DNA of 64,000 nucleotides from Thinopyrum elongatum. Lineage: Eukaryota; Streptophyta; Magnoliopsida; Poales; Poaceae. This document shows, one piece after another, positions 55,051-64,000 of the stretch. The notes beneath the pieces are model-generated. The model worked only from the letters and a program-made list of their open reading frames with translations. It was not told where the DNA came from and ran no database searches. The position numbers and the translations under genes are program-made. Every line of letters starts with the position of its first letter. Position 1 is the stretch's first letter. Location: NCBI GenBank assembly GCA_011799875.1, contig CM022297.1, positions 70,258,663-70,322,662 of the forward strand. Reading direction: 5' to 3'.

Positions 55051-56709
55051 CTACTGAAGAGCTTCATCATCATCAACAACTAGGTGATCCATTTCATCGG
55101 TGTTCATTGGGCTCTGTGGAGAATCAACCGGCGTAGGAGCCGGCAGCGAGTAGGCGAGGCGGTAGCTGACCAGATTTGGGTCCAGGGCACGGATCTTCGG
55201 CGTGCTTGAAAACGCCGCCTCGGCATCCCATTTCCTCTTGAAGATCACCATGGAGACCGTCAAACCTTCTGGCCTGGCTTCCACCACAGGCCCAAACTTG
55301 CTGAAGATCTTGACGAGGTCACTCGCCGGAGGGACGGTGTCCGGGCCGGTGAAGTTCAGCGACAGCCCAGTCAGCAAAGGCTCATCCTTGTTGAGGCCAC
55401 CATTCTGCGGCTTCACTGAAGGAGCTGCGGTGGTATGATTAGCAGCAGCAGCCCCGGTGCACCTTGTCATCGTCACACCTGCATTCGCCTGAGGATCGGC
55501 TTTGTGGCTCACCGGCGACAGCGACATCCGGCGTGCGGCCTGGCTCATGAGCCTCCCCATCTTCGTGGTCGTCTGGTGAGACACGGGCTGTGGCCTGGGC
55601 TCATAGTTCTCCTCCATCTCCAAGGGATCTTCCGCGCTCTCGCTTGCGCTGCCGTCGCAGGTGCAGTACCTTGACATCTTCCGTTTGCCCTCGGCGGCAT
55701 TGTCGCCCTTCGGCCTTCCCCTCTTGGTGGCACGGCGTGCCGGCGTGCCCTCCCTGACACCGTCGGCAATGTCGTCGATGCCATGGCAAGCCGTGTACAC
55801 GGGGAGGCCTCGGGTACCCCTCCACCGGGTGAAGGCCGTGAGCTGCGCCATGGCGACGGTGAGCTCGAGCCTGTCGGCTCCGGCCAGCGGCGCGACGGCA
55901 AGCGCGGAGACGTACTCGACGAACGCCTCGCCGCGGAACGCGTCCCTGGTGAAGGCGGCATCCACCACCGCGCCTTGCGCGCCCTCACGGACGCCGGGGT
56001 TGTCGATCACCTGCTTCTTGGAGACGCGGTAGCCGATGGTGCAGTCGCACGACAGGCCGGCTTCCACGCGTCGCGCGACCTCGCCGAGCGCGGTGTCCAG
56101 GGCGGAGGCGAACGGGGACATGGTGGCGCGGGCGCCCCAGAGCTGGACGTGGGCGCGGTCGACGGCGGCGAAGCGCTGGAACCCGTCGCGGAACGGGCGG
56201 AGCGACGCCGCGCCGGACACCCACGCGAACGTCTTCTGCCAGAAGTTGGCGACCAGGACGGCCCCGTCCTTCCGGCGCTCCCCGAGCGCGAGCGCCGACG
56301 CGTCCGCCGGGTCGAACACCTGGGCCGGCCACCACGGGTAGCCCTTCACCTTGGACCACACCAGCCGATTCGGCGCCGCGATCCCCTCCTCCTCCTCCTC
56401 CTCGAACGCGCAGCCGTACCGAGCGCGCCCCTCCCCCTTCGCCGCACGCGCCGCCTGCTTCTTGGTCTTGGTCCGCCGGTCGCATCCCCCCTCCTGAAGC
56501 ACCTCCGCCGCGTCCGGGCGCAAGGCCCGGTGCCTCGACGGGCGCCCCACGGCGCTCCCGTGCCCCTCGTCGACGTTCTTGGCGCCCGTGCCCTCCTCCG
56601 GCGCCAGAGCGGACGCCATGTGACCCGCCAGCGCGCGCGTCCTCTCGTCGCCTCTTGTCGAAACGGAGAAGGGGAGGTCCTCGCCGGAGAGCGTGCAGAA
56701 GTAGGCCAT
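55051..56709 (-). CDS. PWWP-domain chromatin protein, 552 aa, single exon
   Basis: A nuclear reader-type protein. The PWWP domain is at about residues 113-185 (NRLVWSKVKGYPWWPAQVFD, then FWQKTFAWVSGAASLRPF, which supplies the aromatic-cage region that normally binds methylated histone tails). An acidic run of seven Glu precedes it (103-109). An AT-hook-like KRGRPKG lies at about 329-335 in a basic stretch. The C-terminal part (446-522) contains LTGLSLNFTGPDTVPPASDL then IFSKFGPVVEARPE, the RRM-like tail typical of plant PWWP proteins of the PDP type, which work with Polycomb-linked complexes in Arabidopsis. The start is the first ATG after GC-rich sequence. No intron is needed and the frame is intact. 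It converges on the HECT gene. The exact family member is not determined. Confidence 0.9.
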   Translation of the reverse strand: MAYFCTLSGEDLPFSVSTRGDERTRALAGHMASALAPEEGTGAKNVDEGHGSAVGRPSRHRALRPDAAEVLQEGGCDRRTKTKKQAARAAKGEGRARYGCAFEEEEEEGIAAPNRLVWSKVKGYPWWPAQVFDPADASALALGERRKDGAVLVANFWQKTFAWVSGAASLRPFRDGFQRFAAVDRAHVQLWGARATMSPFASALDTALGEVARRVEAGLSCDCTIGYRVSKKQVIDNPGVREGAQGAVVDAAFTRDAFRGEAFVEYVSALAVAPLAGADRLELTVAMAQLTAFTRWRGTRGLPVYTACHGIDDIADGVREGTPARRATKRGRPKGDNAAEGKRKMSRYCTCDGSASESAEDPLEMEENYEPRPQPVSHQTTTKMGRLMSQAARRMSLSPVSHKADPQANAGVTMTRCTGAAAANHTTAAPSVKPQNGGLNKDEPLLTGLSLNFTGPDTVPPASDLVKIFSKFGPVVEARPEGLTVSMVIFKRKWDAEAAFSSTPKIRALDPNLVSYRLAYSLPAPTPVDSPQSPMNTDEMDHLVVDDDEALQ

Positions 56710-57216
56710 GGACGGGGAGGATTACAAGGAGGGGGAGGAGCTCTGCGGAGACCGGGACGGGGACGGAGACGGAGGGGTTCGGTTGGGGTTTAGGGGGAGT
56801 TCGAGGCGACGAGGAGAGATCGATGGCAAAACCGCAATCTTGAGGGGGACGGAGGAGGCGCTACGTGAGCGAAAGGATAGCTGTATTTTTCTCTTTAAAA
56901 GAAAAAGTTTCTGTCTTTTTGGAGCTTCTGTTTCCATGTAGCACTATGCAGATGCCTTTTTTACAGCCTCTGATTTCATCATCATCAGTTGGGCCTTGTA
57001 GTACTGTGAACATGCCATTCAATTTGAGTTTGAAAAGAGAAGATTGCTTCCTTATGATCAGGTACTGCCCACCAGCAGGTTTTAGTTGAGAACATGCAGT
57101 CATTTTTTGTAAATCTTCTGGGCAATGAGGTGCAAAATTTTAGCTTCTATATTGAATTTGTCACATGAAATTTAATACTAGTCAAATCAATCCATCGATA
57201 TAAAAGATGGCATTGC
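56710..57216 (-). other. Upstream region of the PWWP gene
   Basis: The first 140 bases are GC-rich (likely 5' UTR and core promoter). The rest is AT-rich. Frames here are antisense shadows. Confidence 0.4.
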
Positions 57217-57552
57217 ATTCCTACTTTCTTTCACCGCCGATATAAAAGATGCCATTGTGGCATTGATGACATGCAACAGCTGTGGTTGTTGGGGATTGAG
57301 GTTAAGTACAATTCCATCTGGGCAGTGCTGCTGCTAGCGAATCACACCGGACCGGAGGCGCCGGGCTGTTGGACAAAAGCTATGAAGTGGGTCAGAAGGA
57401 AGAAATCCGTTCGAAAAAGAAGAGGAGGCCACAAAGCAAAATCGTGGTAGAAACTGCCACCCCTGATCTCATGTCTTCACCTGCTGCCGGAGCCGGTTGG
57501 TTGGTTGCACAAAGCACGTGTGACCTTCGTCTCAAAACACAAGGGACCACAA
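57217..57552 (+). repeat. Direct duplication upstream of PWWP gene, copy 1
   Basis: Pairs with 58078-58417. Shared in order: CCGATATAAAAG, GGCATTGTGGCATTG, TGGTTGTTGGGGATTGAGGT, GTGCTGCTGCTAGCGAATCAC, AAAATCGTGGTAGAAACTGC, and GTCTCAAAACACAAG. Confidence 0.9.
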
Positions 57553-58077
57553 GTAGTTGTGAAGGACGCGATTTTTTTAAGATGGGGCGGACCTTGTACC
57601 GGCAATGGTTGTGAAAACATGCCACCTAGAATTAACGCACACACAAACTGCTCAATACACTTGACCGCACACACAAACAGTTGTTTCAATTATATTTTCA
57701 GGTGCTGCCGGGGCTTGGATCGGTGGGTTGGATGCTCTCGTGCCGCCTTGCTTTTCTGGGTTATGCTCGGGGCCAGCCCCATACAACAATGCCCTCCTTT
57801 TCCTCCTTTCATGTTTTTCCAACCATTCATCGAGTGATGCATGCACGACTGGATCTGGATCAACCTGGCAGTCGGGTCGGGTTTAGCCGGGTCGACCTCT
57901 ACCTGACCCATGCCCAATTACACAATTGGGTCCATCCTACGCCCACGACCCTACCTATGGGTCTAAAATCAGACCCACACTCATACCCATTGGGTAACCC
58001 GACCCTATCGGGTGCCCATCGGGCGTAGTACCATTTAATAATAATCATTATTAAATTTAGGTGATGTACAAGTTGTA
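57553..58077. other. Spacer between the two duplicate copies, with GGGTCGGGT-type repeat
   Basis: 57850-58030 holds CGGGTCGGGTTTAGCCGGGT and, inverted, GGGTAACCCGACCCTATCGG with CCCATGCCC/ATGGGTCT pairs. This is the composition of a small foldback element inserted between the copies. No ends were fixed. Confidence 0.4.
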
Positions 58078-58417
58078 TTCCTATTGTTTTCCACCACCGA
58101 TATAAAAGCTGGCATTGTGGCATTGGTGACATGCAACAACAGTGGTTGTTGGGGATTGAGGTTAAATCAAATTCCATCCAGGCAGTGTTGCTGCTAGCGA
58201 ATCACATCGGACCAGAGGCGCTGGGCTATTGGACAAAAGCTGTGAAGTGGGCCAAAAGGAAGAAATCTGTTCGAAAAGAAGGGAAGGCCACAAAGCAAAA
58301 TCGTGGTAGAAACTGCCACCCCTGATGTCCTCTCTGCACCTGCTGCAGTAGCCGGTTGGTTGGTTTGCACAAGGCACGTGTGATTTTCGTCTCAAAACAC
58401 AAGTGACCACAAGCCAT
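58078..58417 (+). repeat. Direct duplication upstream of PWWP gene, copy 2
   Basis: See 57217-57552; the spacing is about 860 bases. Differences are scattered single bases and a few short indels. Confidence 0.9.
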
Positions 58418-58744
58418 GTCAGCAAACGTGTAGGTTTTTACTCTTAGGACATGTACAATGAAGGCAGCACCAAGGTGCGACCCCAGCCATCCACATAGAT
58501 AAATTAAAATGAAGCTACTAGTGTGTGCCACAATCAGCCAACATAAGCTACTCTCTTTGATTCCATCAGCTTACTTTTTCTTTCTCAGCAGTTTGTTTAT
58601 CTCTACACAAACATTCCTAACAGTATAATAAGAACATGTCATATTTGCTTAATAAATTGACCCATCTAATTCATGTCATCCATATATGGAGTGGATTAAC
58701 CCATCTAAACAAAAGAGAGATGAACAAGTTGAACTACATACCTT

Positions 58745-59880
58745 CTATCCCTCATTGAAAAGTTGATCCCCCAATCTTGTGGCAGCCCTCACATGGATCT
58801 CCTTTGCCCATGGCTTCATTGTTGTAGTGTCGGCACTCAACATCTCTGTGAACTTGTCAAACAACTTGGTTCTTTCCACAACTAACTTCGCCACTGTCCC
58901 CTCCTTTGCTGCCTCATATGCAAGTCGGTTAGCTTCTACCTTCTGAGCTGATAGACGACTCTGTAATTCCATCATCTCATTCATTTGCACCTTAGTGCCA
59001 GCTTGTGCTTGTAGAAAGGCCTCAATCTGTTCGTTCATGTTATTCATCTTAGTATGGGCTTCCTTATCTTTTCATGTAGCTTTATTCTCCCTCTTTGTTC
59101 CTGGGGGACGTTGAGCATTCTCAGTTGGTATTGTTGCTGACCTCATTGTTCCATCTCCTTCTGTGTATACATGAATCTTCCACTTTTGGCTGTCTTTCAC
59201 AGCTTCCCACCAATGCACACACATGAACTGGTGTGTCCATTGCAGCTATGGTGCAGGTCTACAACTTGTTGCATCAATTGTTTATCACACCGGCCACTCG
59301 CATAGGTGTTTCCCATCTTGTTATAGCAGCCATTGAAAGAGGTTACCTTCATTGTTGTTTTCTACCAATGGTTCTTGAGGTGCTTCACATCCCTATGTCG
59401 GTCACTCTCGGTTGTGTTGTTGTATGTATCAGCAACCTCCTTCAAGTAGTATTCTCCCTTCTTTGCATTCCCATCGATTGGATTCACAGAGTTGCACAGC
59501 CAAGCACTCACCTGCACAAAGGAAGTAAGCATACGGTTAAATTTGACTAAACAAAAGACAAGACGCATGTTCCAAGAGTATAAAAATAGGAGAACCAACC
59601 AAGATAAATTCTTAGATAGCAAGACATGAGATATCTTTGATGTCTACATGACAAGAATAAGAGGATTTTGGGGGCTTACCAATCTGACATCCTCATCTTT
59701 GTATAGTACAACCTCAGTCCATTTTCATCATATGCTTCCACATCGATTGTGACTCGTTTTCGCTTGTTCGATGGAGTTGTGGTCCTGGGATCAGACGTTG
59801 ATGGAAGAGGGTGGTACTTGGATGGTGGCGGTGGCTACTGCGTGCAGAACATCGAATATTGGAAACCAAGCTACTGAGGG
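58745..59880 (-). pseudogene. Myb/SANT-like gene of the PIF/Harbinger-associated kind, decayed
   Basis: Exon 1 (from about 59880 to 59680) encodes TTPSNKRKRVTIDVEAYD then YYTKDEDVRL. A canonical intron (59679-59512) follows. Exon 2 (59511 to 58745) encodes VSAWLCNSVNPIDGNAKKGE, YYLKEVADTYNNTTE and LKNHW, then a stop and a frame change, WWEAVKDSQKWK, another stop (TGA) in KAT*KDKE, and a C-terminal coil MNEMMELQSRLSAQKVEANR ending GDQLFNEG. This order (basic leader, Myb-like trihelix, NAM-associated C-terminal coil) is typical of the DNA-binding partner encoded by PIF/Harbinger elements or genes derived from them. At least two stops and one frameshift make it non-functional. Confidence 0.75.
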
Positions 59881-59903
59881 GCTGGCAAGGTGATGTTGGG
59901 ATA

Positions 59904-61318
59904 TGATACGTCTCCGTCGTATCTACTTTTCCTAATGCTTTTGCTCTTGTTTTGGACTCTAATTTGCATGATTTGAATGAAACTAACCCGGACTGACGCT
60001 GTTTTCAGCAGGACTACCATGGTGTTGTTTTTGTGCAGAAATAAAAGTTCTCGGAATGGAACGAAACTTTTTGGAGATTTATTTTACAATAAAAGAAAAA
60101 TACTGGAGCCAAGAACCACCGGAGGGGGCACCCTGGGTGAGCACAACCCACCAGGGCGCTCCCCCCCTCCAGGCGCGCCCAGGTGGGTTGTGCCCACCTG
60201 GTGGCCCCGCAGACCCTGATTCTGACTCCTTAAATACCTATATTTGGAGAGAAAAATCAGTGAGGAAGAATTATCACGTTTCACGAGAGCGAGCTGCCGC
60301 CACCTCCTGTTCTTCATCGTGAGGCCAGATCTGGAGTCCGTTTTGGGCTTCGGAGAGGGGAATCTTCGATCTTCGTCATCACCAACCCTCCTTCATCGCT
60401 AATTCCATGATCCTCCCCACCGGGAGTGAGTAATTCCTTCGTAGGCTCGCTGGTCGGTGAGGAGTTGGATGAGATTCATCATGTAATCGAGTTAGTTTTG
60501 TTAGAGCTTGATCCCTAGTATCCACTATGTTCTGAGATTGATGTTGTTATGACTTTGCCATGCTTAATGCTTGTCACTTTGGGCCCGGGTGCCATGATTC
60601 CAGATCTGAACCGTTTATGTTTTCACCATTATATCTATGTTCTAAATCCGATCTTGCAAGTCATATTCACCTATTACATGTTATGATCCGTAAACCCCGG
60701 GGTGACAATAATCAAGATACTTTCCAGTGATGACCGTAGTTTGAGGAGTTCATGTATTCATTAAGTGTTAATGCTTTGTTCCGGTTCTCTATTAAAAGGA
60801 GGCCTTAATATCCCTTAGTTTCCTTATGGACCCCGCTGCCACGGGAGGGTAGGACAAAAGATGTCATGCAAGTTCTTTCCATAAGCACGTATGACTATTT
60901 ATGAAATATATGCCTACATTATATTTATGAACTGGAGCTAGTTTTGTATCGCCCTAGGTTATGACTGTTATATGATTAATATCATCCAACGAATTCACCG
61001 ATCCAATGCCTACGAATTTTCCACATATTGTTCTTGCTAAGTTACTACTGCTGTTGCTACTGTTACACTTGCTATAAAATCATTGCTATCACTGTTACCG
61101 TTACTGCTACTATTATCATTGCTATCAAAACTATCATATTACTGTGCTACTGATCACTTTGCTGTAGATAATTAATATCCAGGTGTGGTTGAATTGACAA
61201 CTCAACTGCTAATACTTACAAATATTCTTTGGCTCCCCTTGTGTCGAATCTATAAAAATTTGGGTTCAATACTCTACCCTCGAAAACTGTTGCGATCCCC
61301 TATACTTGTGGGTTATCA
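59904..61318 (+). repeat. 5' LTR of element D, about 1.4 kb
   Basis: Starts TGATACGTCTCCGTCGTATC and ends TGTGGGTTATCA, the ends of the common Triticeae Athila-type LTR. 60120-60200 has an inverted repeat (AGCACAACCCACC / GGTGGGTTGTGCCC), and AAATACCTATATTTGGAGAG near 60231 may be the core promoter. 61040-61150 has a (CTGTTGCTACTG)-like degenerate run. Confidence 0.85.
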
Positions 61319-61329
61319 AGATCTTTTTC

Positions 61330-61347
61330 TGGCGCCGTTGCTGGGGA
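61330..61347 (+). other. Primer-binding site of element D (tRNA-Asp type)
   Basis: TGGCGCCGTTGCTGGGGA, one base different from TGGCGCCGTTGCCGGGGA, the tRNA-Asp complement used by Athila-type elements. Confidence 0.85.
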
Positions 61348-61396
61348 GCATAGCTATATTTATTGAGTCACTTGGGATTATTATTTATTTATCACT

Positions 61397-63420
61397 ATGA
61401 AGAATCTGAACGATACAAAGACTAAGATCTTTCTCTCTAAGACGAGGGGAGGTAAGGAACTGCCATCTAGCTCTGCACTTGATTCACCTTCTATTTTGAG
61501 TAGACTTGCAACACCACCACATGCTATTAATTCTGATATGTCACAAGTTATTGATGATGCTACTTCTGCTATGAATGCTACTCATGATGATGCTAGTACC
61601 TTGCTTGATGATAATATGCCACTAGGTGAATTTCTTGATGGACAACTTGCTAGAGCTAAAGATATTGAGAATGCTGGAACTGATGAAGTACTTGAAACAC
61701 CTATTAGGCCTAGCTCCCCTAGATATGAATTGCCTAAGATACCTGAAGGTTATGTTATGGATGAGGAGACAACTAGAGATTTTCTTGCTTGCAATGATAG
61801 AGATGATCTTAAGAAATTATTATGAAAACTGAAAGAAAATCTTTGAATGCTAGAATGAAATGTGATCCTAAGTTTGCTACTTCACCTATCTTTGTTGATG
61901 ATAAGGATTATGAATTCTCTGTCGACCCAGAGTTAATTACTTTGGTTGAATCTGATCCTTTCCATGGCTATGAGACTGAAACTGTTGTGACACATCTTAC
62001 TAAATTAAATGATATAGCCACCCTATTTGCTCATGATGATAAGATTCGCTACTACTATATTCTCAAACTATTTCCGTTCTCATTAAAGGGTGATGCTAAG
62101 TGCAATACTCTTGCTCCTGGTTGTGTGTGTAGTCCCCAGGATATGATTTATTACTTCTCTGAAAAATATTTTCCTGCTCATAAGAAACAAGCTGCCTTAT
62201 AGGAAATATTTAATTTTGTGCAAATTGAAGAAGAGAGTCTCCCACAAGCTTGGGGGAGGCTTCTCCAATTGCTTAATGCTTTGCCTGATCATCCTCTTAA
62301 GAAAAATGAAATACTTGATATCTTCTATAATGGACTAACCGATGCTTCTAGGGATTTCCTAGATAGTTGTGCTGGTTGTGTTTTCAGGGAACGAACTATT
62401 GGACAAGCTGAAGAATTATTGAATAACATATTGAAAAATTATGATGATTGGACTCTTCCCGAACCACCACTCAAACCTTCTCCAAAGAAGAGGGGTATCT
62501 TATATCTTAGTCCTGAAGACATGCAAGAGGCAAAGAAATCTATGAAGGAAAAAGGTATTAAGGCTAAGGATGTCAAAAATTTACCTCATATTGAAGAAAT
62601 ACATGGGCTTGATACACCACCACCAGAGGTGGTAGAGGTAAATTCTTTTATAAAGTTTGATGAAAGTGGCATCCCTTACAACAAACATCCTAGTCAATGC
62701 CTATATGAATTTGATAGGTACATCATAAAACAAGATCACTTCAATGAAAATGTTATGAAACAATTGAAATACAACTCTAATATGATTGCTCGCTTGAGTG
62801 ACTTGTTTTTTAGAATTACTAATGATGTTAGGGGTATGGGAAAGCATGCTTCTATGGTTCAAACTCAACTAGAACAAGTTGCTAAATCTCAAAGAGAATT
62901 GCTTGATGAAATGCATAATAATATAAATGACTTTGTTGTTAGAGTAGCAACTAGAAGAGGTAAAATGACTCAGGAACCACTTTATCCTGAGGGGCACCCT
63001 AAAAGAATTGAACAAGACTCTCAAAGAATTAACATTGATGCACCTAGTCCTTCTAAACGGAAGAAGAAAAAGAAAAATGACAGGACTCTACATGCCTCTA
63101 GTGAACCTGAAATAGAAAAACCTCCTGATGATAATAATGGTGCTTCTATTTCTGATGCTGAAACTCAATCTGGTAATGAACATCCACCTAGTGATAATGA
63201 AAAAGATAATGATGATGTTCATGAAGGCACTCAACCAGACAATGATAAACAACCAAATAATGATGTTGAAATAGAAACAGCTGTTGATCTTGATAACCCA
63301 CAACCTAAAAATAAAAGATATAATAAAAGAGACTTTGTTGCTAGAAAACATGGAAGAGAAAGAGAACATTGGGTTCAAAAACCCATGCCCTTTCCACCTA
63401 AATCAACTAAAAAAAATTGA
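61397..63420 (+). pseudogene. gag of element D, two frameshifts and one stop
   Basis: The N-terminal 142 codons (MKNLNDTKTKIFLS...) end at TGA 61823-61825, where one base appears deleted relative to the family (KKL then MKTE in the next frame from 61822). The frame then runs through the gag core (LKLFPFSLKGDAKCNTLAPG) to TAG at 62200-62202 (AALQ/RE is expected) and resumes (QIEEESLPQAWGRLLQLLNA, FYNGLTDASRDFLDSCAGC, NKHPSQCLYEFDRY) to 63420. The final part is Asp/Asn-rich with a KKKKK run. A slip in an A-run at about 63410-63416 separates it from the protease frame. It encodes the nucleocapsid-forming protein of the element; this copy cannot make it. Confidence 0.88.
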
Positions 63421-64000
63421 TGAAGAATTTGAACACTTTGCTGAAATGCTTAGGCCAGTCTTTTTGCGCACTCGCTTGACTGATATCTTAAAGATGACCC
63501 CTTATGCAAAATATATGAAAGACATCATCATTAATAAGAGAAAAATACCTGAAGCTGAAATCTCCACCATGCTTGCTAATTATTCTTTTAAGGATGGAGT
63601 ACCTAAAAAACTTGGAGACCCAGGAATACCAACTATACCTTGCTCCATCAAAAGAAGTTATGTTAAAACTGCTTTGTGTGATCTAGGAGCTAGTATTAGT
63701 GTTATGCCTTTCTCCTTATATAAAAGACTTGATTTGAATAAACTCACACCTACTGAAATATCTTTGCAAATGGCTGACAAATCAACTGTCATACCTATCG
63801 GTATCTGTGAGGATGTGCCCGTTGTTGTAGCAAATGTTACTATCTTAACTGACTTTATTATACTTGAGATGCCCGAGGACGACAACATGTCAATTATCCT
63901 TCGTAGAACCTTCTTGAATACTGCAGGGGCTGTTATTGATTGCAATAAAAGCAAGGTCAGTTTTCATATCAATGGTAATGAACATACGGTGCACTTTCCG
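63416..64000 (+). CDS. Athila-type protease / start of pol, partial
   Basis: An open frame from IDEEFEHFAEMLRPVFLRTR through IPGIPTIPCSI-type linker to the aspartic protease motif ALCDLGASISVMPFSLYKR (63666-63725), then PIGICEDVPVVVANVTILTD and ILRRTFLNTAGAVIDCNK. Where relatives have ILGRPFLNTAG this copy has ILRRTFL, two changes in a conserved flap region. The frame is open to the window edge; RT, RNase H and integrase would follow. Confidence 0.85.
   Translation, partial: MDEEFEHFAEMLRPVFLRTRLTDILKMTPYAKYMKDIIINKRKIPEAEISTMLANYSFKDGVPKKLGDPGIPTIPCSIKRSYVKTALCDLGASISVMPFSLYKRLDLNKLTPTEISLQMADKSTVIPIGICEDVPVVVANVTILTDFIILEMPEDDNMSIILRRTFLNTAGAVIDCNKSKVSFHINGNEHTVHFP

Larger units (their letters stand above)
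59904..64000 (+). mobile_element. Athila-lineage Ty3/gypsy element D (Sabrina/WHAM-like), runs off right edge
   Basis: LTR 59904-61318, primer-binding site 61330-61347, gag 61397-63420 (broken), protease 63421-64000 (continues). GGATA at 59899-59903 would be the left target duplication. Inserted directly upstream of the decayed Myb-like gene's first exon. Confidence 0.85.

Noticed and set aside
55783..56793. 336-codon plus-strand ORF
   Set aside because: Antisense shadow of the PWWP gene, which has recognisable domains on the minus strand.

Overview
The window looks like a piece of a Triticeae (wheat, Aegilops or barley type) chromosome. Roughly 85% of it is transposable-element sequence in nested layers, around one small gene island. 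The evidence is the set of very long-LTR Ty3/gypsy elements, CACTA ends with subterminal repeats, Stowaway MITEs, a Helitron 3' end and an Athila-type element. The spliced genes have plant introns. I saw no rRNA, tRNA or CRISPR.

Left part (1-21,547) is one nest. Element C, on the + strand, has a 5' LTR whose visible part begins at 7436 and ends at 14831, a tRNA-iMet primer-binding site, an accessory ORF, almost no gag-pol, a polypurine tract and a complete 3' LTR (17080-21547). Two insertions break its 5' LTR. Element A (- strand, 1-7435) brings its own about 4 kb LTR, accessory ORF and an unbroken gag-protease-RT frame that runs off the left edge. A solo LTR (10702-14768) has a perfect TGGTG target-site duplication.

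Middle part (21.5-47.1 kb) is DNA-transposon and accessory debris. It holds a 245-bp tandem repeat, a B3-like gene fragment next to a CACTA-like end, purine-rich degenerate repeats, two solo LTRs of one family (27591-29181 and 41615-43198, each with a perfect 5-bp duplication), and a CACTA-like end (to 37407) with a triplicated, decayed exon set and a GGGCC-rich subterminal array. A LINE endonuclease fragment follows, then a probable Helitron (38793-47139) with a hairpin-CTAG terminus and an arginine-rich repeat protein remnant.

Gene island (47.8-56.7 kb): a 14-exon HECT E3 ubiquitin ligase of the UPL3/UPL4 group on the + strand (about 1,332 residues, my splice model), and a single-exon PWWP-domain chromatin protein on the - strand. 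They converge tail to tail. A Stowaway MITE and a duplicated block lie between them, and another duplicated block lies upstream of the PWWP gene.

Right part (58.7-64 kb): a decayed Myb/SANT-like gene of the PIF/Harbinger-associated kind on the - strand, then an Athila-lineage gypsy element (Sabrina/WHAM-like) with its 5' LTR, tRNA-Asp type primer site, a gag broken by two frameshifts and a stop, and the start of its protease/pol, running off the right edge.

No clearly new defence or metabolic system is visible. The most interesting signals are the accessory ORF shared by two gypsy families, short palindromic modules kept in otherwise divergent LTRs, and the dated nest itself.
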